Origin: an uncultured Roseovarius sp.
GTDB lineage: Bacteria; Pseudomonadota; Alphaproteobacteria; Rhodobacterales; Rhodobacteraceae
DNA: 64,000 nucleotides
Direction of reading: 5' to 3'
Assembly (NCBI GenBank): GCA_951812895.1
Contig: OX638333.1
Location: 4,134,001-4,198,000 of the forward strand
Notes under the pieces: generated by a model
The model's input: the letters and a program-made list of their open reading frames with translations, nothing else
The model's database searches: none
Told to the model about the DNA's origin: nothing
Made by a program: the position numbers and the translations under genes
In this document: positions 28,220 through 36,347 of the stretch, one piece after another
Layout of the letters: the number at the start of each line of letters is the position of its first letter
Position numbering within the stretch: position 1 is the first letter of the stretch

Positions 28220-29326
28220 CTACCCACCTGTAACTTCTAAATACAAACGCTCATAGCTGTCACAGATTTTGTCAGAACTGAAGATGCTTGCCAATTGTGA
28301 GCGGGAGGGGATAGTTTCCGGGCCGTCTGAGAGTGTTTTAAAAATTGCACCTGCCAGCGCCTCAGAATTTCCGGGCTCAAACAAATACCCGAATCCAGTA
28401 CGCGAAACAGGCTGGCGCATACCGGGCCGATCGGATGTCACGCATGGTGTTCCTCTCAACATCGCCTCGACCTGAACCAGGCCAAATGCCTCTATTCGAT
28501 TGTTTGATGGCAGAACCAAAACATCAATGTCGTGGTAGAATTGATCAAGTTCCTCATCGCTGACACGCCCTCGAAAGATCACCCGCTCATCTGAATACTT
28601 TGAGACCAGATCGTACATTCCACTTTCAATCGGCCCGACGAATTCAAGGGTAAAATCCGGCCCCAGCTTTGCTTTGAGGGGGTCCAGTGCCTGCAAAAGA
28701 ACTTCAAGCGACTTTTCCGGTGCGATGCGTCCGACAAAACCTATTTTGTAGGGCTTGACTGGTGATCGATACGGAGAGATTTTTTGCGGCCAATTTGGCA
28801 CCGGCACGTCAATAAATTCCAGCTTTTTCCTGAACAGCCGGCAAAACCAGTTTCGGTGTGCATAGTCTTCAGTCGTGGCCACGATTTTACGGGCCAGCAG
28901 CCCGGCAACCAGATGCGATAGCCCACATAACAACGCTGAAAATTTGGAAAGCACATTATCGCCGGTCATCGAGCAATTGTAAGTGATCAATATCGGACGG
29001 CGCCGTAGCCAGGCACATACCGCTGCAGGGGCTGCATCGAACTGGGGCAGCCAGAGATGGACGAGATCGGCGTCTTTCGACAATCGCCAGACCTTGGGCC
29101 CGAACGCCGGTACAAGAGGACCTTTTCCAATATGCGCAATCGGCTTTATCCGATGGATATCTATGGCATGCAATTGCTCATGCGCAGGAAGGTCAGGATT
29201 GTGTTTTGCGGCGATGACCGTCACATCATGCCCTCGAGATGACAAGGCCTTTGTTATCGGCTGAAGTGCGAGAGTTAGGCCGGACAGATGCGGAAAAAAG
29301 AACGTGATAGAATAGAGAATTCTTAT
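28220..29326 (-). CDS. GT4-family glycosyltransferase with apparent AUA start
   Basis: A 368-residue GT-B glycosyltransferase. The C-terminal donor domain has IGFVGRIAPEKSLEVLLQAL, GRVSDEELDQFYHDIDVLVLPS and the EAFGLVQVEAMLRGTPCV signature with the E-x7-E pair. The first usable in-frame ATG/GTG/TTG is a TTG at 29245, but the 27 codons before it encode a perfect GT4 N-terminus (ILYSITFFFPHLSGLTLALQ). This begins at ATA (29324-29326), which sits 7 nt after GGAGG (29334-29338); upstream there is no ATG, GTG or TTG before a TAG. I therefore annotate from the ATA. It is the last gene of the leftward glycan unit. Confidence 0.85.
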   Translation of the reverse strand: MRILYSITFFFPHLSGLTLALQPITKALSSRGHDVTVIAAKHNPDLPAHEQLHAIDIHRIKPIAHIGKGPLVPAFGPKVWRLSKDADLVHLWLPQFDAAPAAVCAWLRRRPILITYNCSMTGDNVLSKFSALLCGLSHLVAGLLARKIVATTEDYAHRNWFCRLFRKKLEFIDVPVPNWPQKISPYRSPVKPYKIGFVGRIAPEKSLEVLLQALDPLKAKLGPDFTLEFVGPIESGMYDLVSKYSDERVIFRGRVSDEELDQFYHDIDVLVLPSNNRIEAFGLVQVEAMLRGTPCVTSDRPGMRQPVSRTGFGYLFEPGNSEALAGAIFKTLSDGPETIPSRSQLASIFSSDKICDSYERLYLEVTGG

Positions 29327-29434
29327 TGCGTGGCCTCCTCTGCCCGAAGTGTCTGTCTGATCACTGTGCCCGGAGCTGACAGTCTATACCGATTGCCCTG
29401 CCCAAGGTAGACCGTATGCAGTATAATCTGCAGA

Positions 29435-30340
29435 TCAGAAAGTTATTGCAAAGGCGACGAAACCAACAATTAACACGAAACAAATCAGGCTTCTTCGATC
29501 TGTTGTGGCGAATATTACGGGGTCATCATGCATTCTTCCGGATGCGGTGGTCTGAAATATGTGTCTGAGCCAAACAATCAGAACCAAACAGATCAGCCAG
29601 AGAAAAACCGGGGTCTGATAAAGCCGTTCTACCGCGGATGAATTGAAATACAGCGCCAGAATAACAACCGATGCGTATCCGGCAATCGTCGCGAACCGCT
29701 CTACAATCGGCAAATGGCGCAGGTGATATCCACGGCCTGAAATGCTTTGGACGTCTGCGCTATCCGCAATATCTCTCAGTTCAGCCAAGCGCTTTACAGC
29801 AGCAAGTGCAAAGAAAATACAGGCTGAAAACAACAACAACCAAACCGATGGCGTGATGGCAGTTGCAGCACCTCCTGCAATAATCCGAGAGGTGTAAAGA
29901 CCAGCCAGAATGCAAACATCCAGATAGACTATGCGTTTAAGAAAGACAGTATAAGCGACCGCCAAAGAAAGATATGCCAACAGGACGACCGAGAAGTAAG
30001 TGCCGAGCCTTGCCGCCGAAACAAACGCTGCTACCAGGAATACCCCCGCACATACAAGGCAGGCCGATCTGGTAATTCGCCCGGATGCCAGTGGTCTGTT
30101 GCGTTTGCGGCTATGGGTTTTGTCGGCGTTGCAATCATACAGATCGTTAAGAAGGTAAACTGCTGATGCAATCAGACTAAACGATACGAAAGCATTGACA
30201 CTGTTGAGCAAGGTGTTTGACGAAACCTGATGTGCCGCGAGCATGGGCAGAAAAACCAACAGATTTTTTACCCAATGATGCGGCCGCGCAGCCTCTAAGC
30301 ACGAGTTGACGAATTGCACGGTTTCTGAGGAGGGTGCCAT
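29435..30340 (-). CDS. UbiA-family polyprenyl-phosphate phosphoribosyltransferase (DPPR synthase-like)
   Basis: A 301-residue polytopic UbiA-family prenyltransferase. The first Asp-rich motif is NDLYDCNADKTHSRKRNRPLASG (shown in part) and the start RPHHWVKNLLVFLPMLA is characteristic of decaprenyl-phosphate phosphoribosyltransferases rather than ubiquinone or haem O enzymes. Such enzymes load 5-phosphoribose from PRPP onto a polyprenyl phosphate, the first step to polyprenyl-phosphate ribo- or arabinofuranose donors. No epimerase partner (DprE1/DprE2) is seen nearby. It lies between the GT4 gene and a GT39-like gene. Confidence 0.82.
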   Translation of the reverse strand: MAPSSETVQFVNSCLEAARPHHWVKNLLVFLPMLAAHQVSSNTLLNSVNAFVSFSLIASAVYLLNDLYDCNADKTHSRKRNRPLASGRITRSACLVCAGVFLVAAFVSAARLGTYFSVVLLAYLSLAVAYTVFLKRIVYLDVCILAGLYTSRIIAGGAATAITPSVWLLLFSACIFFALAAVKRLAELRDIADSADVQSISGRGYHLRHLPIVERFATIAGYASVVILALYFNSSAVERLYQTPVFLWLICLVLIVWLRHIFQTTASGRMHDDPVIFATTDRRSLICFVLIVGFVAFAITF

Positions 30341-30438
30341 AAAGGTGCGTAATCCCGTCGGTATTCCTTAGGTCACTGCAATTTCTTGTTCGTTGTTGTT
30401 GTGAAAATCTTTGTTGACCCGGCTTATTACTCTACGAC

Positions 30439-32175
30439 CTAGAGCGAATTTTTCAGATTTTCCAGAATATTCTGCTGATCAAAGCAGTTGTTTTTTCTGA
30501 ATATCTGAACCATCGGATGATCGTATACCCGCCACGGTTCCTGGGCCCAAAGATCCGGTACTTCAAGAAAAAGCGGCCGGTACCCCCTGATATCCTGCCA
30601 TGCAAGTTCGAAGCAAAGCTCGCCGTCATACAGCATCTCATAATAGCGTTTCGTCATTGCAAACCGCTGATCGAACCGAGGAAGAACCAGCGCCTGTCGG
30701 CCCGAGGATATGATCAGATAATCGGTCTTTTTTAGTTTTTCTGCCAAATCGGCAGCCTTTTGAGGGCTGTCCGAATTTGTCAGCTCAAGATTAAGTATCT
30801 CAAAGTGGTTGTCATAATTTGACCATCTTCGTGATTGGTCGCCTTTCAGGGTTACAGGTACAGGCAGTCCGTCATCCCAACCGGATTCATTGGCGATGAC
30901 TGTTCCTTTTGGCAGCGACCAAATCCAACGGGACGCTTCCAATCGCGGGTGGGGCGATGTGTGAATAAGATATACACCGCTTCCCCACCAAACGCCAAAC
31001 GCCGCTGCGACCAATGAGATGCTCTTTGGAAGGCCGGTGCTCAGTACGGCCAGCGAAGCCAGAACCGCAAGTACGGGTAATGCAGGCGCGGCATATCTTA
31101 GCACCGACGCCTGATTTAGGATCGAATAGATCAGTATTGGTGCACACAGGCTTAGAAGGGTCCAAACCTGCCATGTGCCTTTGCGGAAACGCAGGCCGGA
31201 CAAGAGTAACAACGCGATTACCGGGCCACACCCAAACAGCACAAAGTCACGGAGAAAGTCAGGCGTGCTGTACCCTTGCAACCACTGCCAGTTTGGGGGG
31301 AAGCCTGCTGATTTGCTAATAGCGTGGGCGTGCGAGAGTTCTTGGATGAAATCGGCAGATAGCGAAACATCGAATATCCCGGGGCCTGCAAAGGCAAACG
31401 GATTGAGCAGGCGATAGGAAACCAGAATTCCGGCAAGAATAACGATTCCCAGCACAATCATACGCCAGACGCCCTTAGCAGGGAGGAGTTTCAGCAAAAC
31501 AAAAAGTACCGGCAGCCCCAGAACAAGCCCGGTAATCTTGCAGGCGATGGTTAATCCAATTGCAACGGCAGAGGCGGTCCCAAGCATGATCATGTTCCAA
31601 AACGACTGACATGCTGAAAGGCGAAACAACAGTAAAGCTGAACAGGCAAATCCTGCGGTTAGCCATGTGTCGACCGTATAGAAATTTGCAAGCTGCAAGG
31701 AGGTCGGCGCAGAGGCGTAAAGCAAACCGGCCAAGAGCGCAGCACGATGGCTTTTCGTCACCTCAAAGCCCAACATGACAACAGCGAGTATCGTAAAACT
31801 GTCGATCAGGGCGGTTACAGTTCTGGTCGTTATGAGCAACTGTGTCCAGTCGGAGATTTCAAGATGGATGGCAAGCAAGGCCATGGAGAGGATGGGGAAT
31901 TCCCCGTAAACAAGCCCGCCCGACGTTGCATGAGGATCAAGCGGTGATTGTCCGCTGGCGAACCAAAGATGCGAAAGCGCCAGTGACTTGGCAGATGCGT
32001 CTGAATATCCTGAACTTATCTCACCAATTACGAACAGAAGATGACGTTCGTCCGGGTGCAGGCTGGCAAATTCATCCCAGCCGGTTCCGGCCAATCTTAA
32101 CCACGCGGCAATTGCGAAAAGAGCAAAAGCAACGGTCAGAAAGGCAAGTGAATTTCGAAAGGCCTGGGATTGCAT
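30439..32175 (-). CDS. GT39/ArnT-like membrane glycosyltransferase
   Basis: A 578-residue GT-C protein with about 11-12 membrane helices and a C-terminal soluble domain (about residues 420-578). The first periplasmic loop has HPDER at residues 40-44, where the catalytic Asp-Glu of PMT-type enzymes sits. Such enzymes transfer sugars from polyprenyl-phosphate donors on the periplasmic side of the inner membrane. The same HPDER motif is found in the enzyme at 36319, so the two are related. It is 6 bp downstream of glf. Confidence 0.85.
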   Translation of the reverse strand: MQSQAFRNSLAFLTVAFALFAIAAWLRLAGTGWDEFASLHPDERHLLFVIGEISSGYSDASAKSLALSHLWFASGQSPLDPHATSGGLVYGEFPILSMALLAIHLEISDWTQLLITTRTVTALIDSFTILAVVMLGFEVTKSHRAALLAGLLYASAPTSLQLANFYTVDTWLTAGFACSALLLFRLSACQSFWNMIMLGTASAVAIGLTIACKITGLVLGLPVLFVLLKLLPAKGVWRMIVLGIVILAGILVSYRLLNPFAFAGPGIFDVSLSADFIQELSHAHAISKSAGFPPNWQWLQGYSTPDFLRDFVLFGCGPVIALLLLSGLRFRKGTWQVWTLLSLCAPILIYSILNQASVLRYAAPALPVLAVLASLAVLSTGLPKSISLVAAAFGVWWGSGVYLIHTSPHPRLEASRWIWSLPKGTVIANESGWDDGLPVPVTLKGDQSRRWSNYDNHFEILNLELTNSDSPQKAADLAEKLKKTDYLIISSGRQALVLPRFDQRFAMTKRYYEMLYDGELCFELAWQDIRGYRPLFLEVPDLWAQEPWRVYDHPMVQIFRKNNCFDQQNILENLKNSL

Positions 32176-32181
32176 AACGTT

Positions 32182-33324
32182 TTATGCGCAATTGGCTTTT
32201 CTTAAGCCGGCGTTTTGCATGTCGTTTAGTGTTTTTTCGGCGATCTTCAGTGCCTGCGCGATGGCCTGATCCATATCAAGATAGCTGTAAGTACCCAACC
32301 GCCCTAAAAACGTAACGTCCCGCGTCTGCGATGCCATTTTTTTGTATTGGGTGAGCTGCTTTTTATCGCTGGCCAAATGAACAGGATAATACGGAATGTC
32401 GTTTTCGCCTGCCTCCCTTGATGTTTCCACAAATGCAATGCTGCCGCTGGTTTCTTGTTGCCAGGATGACAGGTGGCGATGCTCGGTGATCCGGGTATGC
32501 GGCACCTCCAGATCGCAGAAATTAATGACTGGCGTGCCCTGAATGTCACCGCGCTCACGAAGTTCTTCGAAATGTAGTGTACGGTAGGCGAGGCGCCCCG
32601 CCTTGTACTGAAAATACCTGTCTATCGGTCCTGAGTAAAACGTGTGCTGCACGTCGATTTCCGGCATTTCCTCAAAGCGGCAACCCAACCTTGTGACGAT
32701 GTTTTCGTGCGCCAGCATGTTCAGGACCATTTGGGTATAACCTTTCTCTGGCAGAGCTTGGCGCTGGTGGTGAAAATAATTGTCATCGAACGAAAACCGG
32801 ACTGGTAGCCGTTTGAGAATTGAGGCAGGCAATTCACTGGGATCTCTTCCCCATTGCTTGATCGTGTAGCCTTTGAAAAAGGCCTCATAAAGCGGGCGCC
32901 CGATGGTTGAGAGTGCCTGTTCTTCGAATGTGACCGGATGAGGAATTTCCTCAGCATGTGCGCTGAGAAACTTCTTTGCTTCTTCCGGTTTGAAACATCT
33001 GCTGAAAAACTGGCTCAATGTATGAAGGTTGATTGGAAGTCGGTAAGCCTGGCCATTGGCAACAGCCAGAACCCTGTGCCGGTAAGGAATGAAATTCGCA
33101 AACCTTGAGACGAAGTCCCAGACATGTTCCTGATCGGTATGAAAGATATGGGGCCCATAGGCATGGACCATGATGCCGGTCGCGGGATCAATCGCAGTGT
33201 GGCAATTTCCGCCGACATGGTCCCGTTCGTCGATCACCATCACATGCTGACCTGCGTCAGCCAACACTCTGGCGAGTGTTGCGCCGCTTACTCCGGCACC
33301 AATAATCAAAAACGGCGTTTCCAT
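32182..33324 (-). CDS. glf: UDP-galactopyranose mutase
   Basis: A 380-residue FAD enzyme interconverting UDP-Galp and UDP-Galf. The Rossmann motif is GAGVSGATLARVLAD at the N-terminus, followed by VIDERDHVGGNCHT and YGPHIFHTD, which are specific to this family. The two conserved arginines that contact the substrate diphosphate are plausibly in YFQYKAGRLAYRTL and FLGRLGTYSYLDMD. It provides the galactofuranose donor, so the locus should make a furanose-containing glycan. It is first in the leftward unit and divergent from the GT2 gene. Confidence 0.95.
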   Translation of the reverse strand: METPFLIIGAGVSGATLARVLADAGQHVMVIDERDHVGGNCHTAIDPATGIMVHAYGPHIFHTDQEHVWDFVSRFANFIPYRHRVLAVANGQAYRLPINLHTLSQFFSRCFKPEEAKKFLSAHAEEIPHPVTFEEQALSTIGRPLYEAFFKGYTIKQWGRDPSELPASILKRLPVRFSFDDNYFHHQRQALPEKGYTQMVLNMLAHENIVTRLGCRFEEMPEIDVQHTFYSGPIDRYFQYKAGRLAYRTLHFEELRERGDIQGTPVINFCDLEVPHTRITEHRHLSSWQQETSGSIAFVETSREAGENDIPYYPVHLASDKKQLTQYKKMASQTRDVTFLGRLGTYSYLDMDQAIAQALKIAEKTLNDMQNAGLRKANCA

Positions 33325-33425
33325 TTCCGGTCTTTCAAGTTAGTTCAATGGCTGTTGTCATGCTAACAGCATTACCGCGTGACCGGTAGATAAGGCCTGT
33401 AGACGCTAAGCGGAGTTCATATTGA

Positions 33426-34142
33426 ATGCTATCGTTATCTGTGGTCATGCCAGCTTACAACGAATCTGCCTCTATCACCGATGCCATCAGCGAAACGGTG
33501 GAGCATGTTTTAAGCGTGGTGCCAGAGAGTGAGTTGATCGTTGTTGATGACGGATCAACCGACGACACGGCAAATCTGATCGCGGCTCTTGAGCCGAAAA
33601 TTCCCAATTTAAAACTGATCAGGCAAGCCAATGGCGGTCACGGATCAGCGTTGATGCATGGTTTGGCAGAAAGCAGGGGTGAGACATTGTTGCTGCTCGA
33701 CAGTGACCGTCAGATTTCACTTTTGCAGTTTGCGGAACATTGGAAGTTTTATACAGAACAGCAATGCGTAGCGGTACTGGGAGTGCGCAAGCCACGCCAT
33801 GACCCCTTTCATCGTTTACTGGTCACCAGAGCGATGAAATTTTTGATTTTCTGCATATTTAGAAAAGCGCCACAGGATGCGGGCGTGCCCTATAAAATCG
33901 TCAGCCGCGAGAAATGGTTGGAGGCCGCTCAATACATTTCAGCCAAAAGTTGGATTCCATCTGTTCTGCTCGCGATTTTCCTGCTTCACCATGACCGCAA
34001 TAGGGTATTTGAAATTCCGGTTTTACATGCGGCTCGTTCGCACGGGCAATCCAGTTTAAATTTTAACCGCCTGACCAAATTTTGCATGGCTGCGGCGACT
34101 GAGGTCATAGCCTTTCGCAAGATAGCCAAAAGCAAAAAATGA
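33426..34142 (+). CDS. GT2-family glycosyltransferase (polyprenyl-phosphate-sugar synthase-like)
   Basis: A 238-residue GT-A enzyme: VVMPAYNESASITDAI at the N-terminus, LIVVDDGSTDDTANLI, and LLLLDSDRQI with the metal-binding Asp residues. The layout resembles dolichol-phosphate-mannose synthases, which load sugars onto a polyprenyl phosphate at the cytoplasmic face. There is no clear C-terminal membrane anchor, but residues 135-150 are hydrophobic. It opens the rightward half of the locus and could feed the two GT39-like enzymes. Confidence 0.85.
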   Translation: MLSLSVVMPAYNESASITDAISETVEHVLSVVPESELIVVDDGSTDDTANLIAALEPKIPNLKLIRQANGGHGSALMHGLAESRGETLLLLDSDRQISLLQFAEHWKFYTEQQCVAVLGVRKPRHDPFHRLLVTRAMKFLIFCIFRKAPQDAGVPYKIVSREKWLEAAQYISAKSWIPSVLLAIFLLHHDRNRVFEIPVLHAARSHGQSSLNFNRLTKFCMAAATEVIAFRKIAKSKK

Positions 34143-34193
34143 AAGCTGCCGATGTTCAAGTTGCAAAAAAAAAAGCCGGACTGCTATTCGTAG

Positions 34194-35288
34194 ATGAGCC
34201 TAAGCGCGCCACTCAGGGGAGTGAAAACATTGCGTTTTAAGTTCAAAAATTGGTCAGTGAAACTAATTGTCACGATTGTGCTTTGCTCACTTTTCGGCAT
34301 TTTTGCAGATTCGGCAAACGCCCGGAATGTTCCAGGATCAGCTTCGGCAGTTGTTGGCCCGCTTAGTGAAACGGCCAGTGCTTCCTTAATTAATGGCATC
34401 CACGATGGCTTGCTGAAGGTGCGTGGCGATGACCGTGTGCCGCAGACGGATATTGTCGCCAGATTAGATTTGGTTAGTCAGGGCGCTATCGGGAATGACG
34501 GCTCATTGGCCTTCCAGGGCGGGAATGCTGGATTTTTAAACGAAGATGGTTTCGGCGTATTGTTCAACCTTGAATATCGCAACGTCGATAATTCCGACAT
34601 CGATGCCGATCTTTTGGATGGCTCAGCGCTGTTGTTGTACAGGCCACAGGCGAATTTGCTCTTGTTTGGCGGTGTGATCGGTGAATATCTGGATGGAGAT
34701 ACGCCTTTTAATGTCGGCACGATTGAGGCCGAGGGCGTCGGCGCAGCAGCCGGTTTCGACGCCAGGATTAATGACAATACTTCTATAATTGGCGCGCTAG
34801 GTTATCTGTTCTTGGATTATGATGTCACGAGAACTGCAGGGGCCATTAGGGGATCTTTCGATGCGACAAGGCTAATGGCTGATCTGCAGACGAATACCGT
34901 TCGTCAGCAGAATGGCGTAATCTACACCTATAATTTTGGCGCTCGGTATATCCACCAGGATAATGATAGCTATACAGAAAGTGGCGGTTTGTTCGTCGGC
35001 TCGACGTCGCATACCACTTTTAGCGCATTGGCAGGCATGAGGGCGCGCTTTATTTCGGCCGGTGTTGATCCATTCCTCGAAACCCAGATTCGCTATGATC
35101 TGGTCGACGATTCTAACCTGCCTGTGGGCGTGGCCGATCTGAGCTCAACCGATTTCAACGCTAGGTTTGGTGCTGGTATTGCCCATGAGACTGGCAATTC
35201 ACTGTTCGAATTTGGCGTAGGGGTTCACACCACAGAAGACGGTTATGACGGATTCGACGGGCGCCTCAGAATAGTGAAGCGGTTTTAA
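34194..35288 (+). CDS. Outer-membrane beta-barrel protein (autotransporter-barrel-like)
   Basis: A 364-residue secreted protein: signal peptide ending SANA (about residue 43 from the ATG at 34194) and a C-terminal region of repeated amphipathic strands (GFGVLFNLEYRNV, NLLLFGGVIGEYLDG, GVGAAAGFDARIND) finishing GFDGRLRIVKRF, with a terminal aromatic residue as in outer-membrane barrels. Starts at GTG 34221 or TTG 34230 (closer to an AGGGGAG element) are alternatives. It is 51 bp after the GT2 gene and 6 bp before the exosortase gene, so it probably serves the same system as a surface pore or anchor. Confidence 0.75.
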   Translation: MSLSAPLRGVKTLRFKFKNWSVKLIVTIVLCSLFGIFADSANARNVPGSASAVVGPLSETASASLINGIHDGLLKVRGDDRVPQTDIVARLDLVSQGAIGNDGSLAFQGGNAGFLNEDGFGVLFNLEYRNVDNSDIDADLLDGSALLLYRPQANLLLFGGVIGEYLDGDTPFNVGTIEAEGVGAAAGFDARINDNTSIIGALGYLFLDYDVTRTAGAIRGSFDATRLMADLQTNTVRQQNGVIYTYNFGARYIHQDNDSYTESGGLFVGSTSHTTFSALAGMRARFISAGVDPFLETQIRYDLVDDSNLPVGVADLSSTDFNARFGAGIAHETGNSLFEFGVGVHTTEDGYDGFDGRLRIVKRF

Positions 35289-35294
35289 TCCTTT

Positions 35295-36347
35295 ATGCGC
35301 TTTGCAATTATGGCGCCCGTGATTGCTGCTGTAGCGGTGGCTTTAGGGTTCGCGCTGTTATCTTTACCAGTTATTCAGAACGCTTTTGATGCATTGGCAA
35401 CTCTGTTGGCTTCTGTAAGTGCATTCATTCTGGGCTTGGCTGGCTATGACATCACCCAAACAGGAACAGAATTACGTGACCAACTGCAGGGATTTGCCAT
35501 TGAGGTGACAGAAGCCTGTGATGGGCATGGGTTGATCATTAGCTGGGCGGCAATTTTGATGATTGTTCGCGCGACAATGTTGAAACGGCTGATTTATTTC
35601 GCAGTCGGATTTCTGGTTGTTCAAATATTCAATCTGATACGCATTGTCGTTTTGTATGTGGCTGCTCCGGCTGGGACGACCCTGTTTGACACTTTTCACT
35701 TTTACCTTTTCCCGCTGCTGACAGCGCTGATGCTGGTCGCATTGGTAACCAGTATGATGCCAAGACTACGTCCTCAGGCGGTTCTGGTGGCGGTGCTTTC
35801 GTCTGTTCTGGCGGTGGCCTGGTACTTTGCCGGAGAGCCAATCACGGTGGTCACAGCGTTGCCACTCGCAGAATGGATGAATGTAGTTCTGGGTTATGCG
35901 GAGATTGGGCAAATCTCGAACTCTGACACCGGCTGGCGAATTGGCAGCCAGCTGGTCCAATCACAGGAACCGCTAAGACTGTATATTTCGCCTCTGTATC
36001 CGGCTGATTTCACCCTTGCGATGCCGTTGTTGATCGCTGCGGTCGTGGTTGTTCGAAGCGGATATCTTTATTTGGTGCTTGCGATTCTTGGCATGGTTGT
36101 TGCCCTGTCATTGGGGTCGCATACAGAAATCTGGAATATCGCTTTGCTTAAAGAGGTGAAATTCAGCATAGTTTCGCTGGGGAATGGAAAGGCCGCCCTA
36201 ACCGCGTATGAGCCGCCTTCGAATCTGGTGATTGATTGTTTCAGATTGATGCAAAATACCATTGTGCACCTGATCCTGTTAGTCCTGCCGGCATTGATAT
36301 TGATCTATGGAGTAGAGCGTGATCGGGAGTTGGAAACAGGTTCTTGA
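35295..36347 (+). CDS. Exosortase-family membrane protease/transpeptidase
   Basis: A 350-residue polytopic membrane protein with the exosortase/archaeosortase catalytic set: Cys75 in TEACDGHG, Arg116 in FNLIRIVV and His135 in DTFHFYLFP. Exosortases cut C-terminal sorting tails of surface proteins at the inner membrane and are thought to transfer them to a lipid or other acceptor. The region after residue 190 is an extra domain (soluble segment then three more helices) not needed for the core. It sits among glycosyltransferase genes, and a protein with a matching C-terminal tail is encoded at 40882, the probable substrate. The subtype cannot be assigned without profiles. Confidence 0.88.
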   Translation: MRFAIMAPVIAAVAVALGFALLSLPVIQNAFDALATLLASVSAFILGLAGYDITQTGTELRDQLQGFAIEVTEACDGHGLIISWAAILMIVRATMLKRLIYFAVGFLVVQIFNLIRIVVLYVAAPAGTTLFDTFHFYLFPLLTALMLVALVTSMMPRLRPQAVLVAVLSSVLAVAWYFAGEPITVVTALPLAEWMNVVLGYAEIGQISNSDTGWRIGSQLVQSQEPLRLYISPLYPADFTLAMPLLIAAVVVVRSGYLYLVLAILGMVVALSLGSHTEIWNIALLKEVKFSIVSLGNGKAALTAYEPPSNLVIDCFRLMQNTIVHLILLVLPALILIYGVERDRELETGS

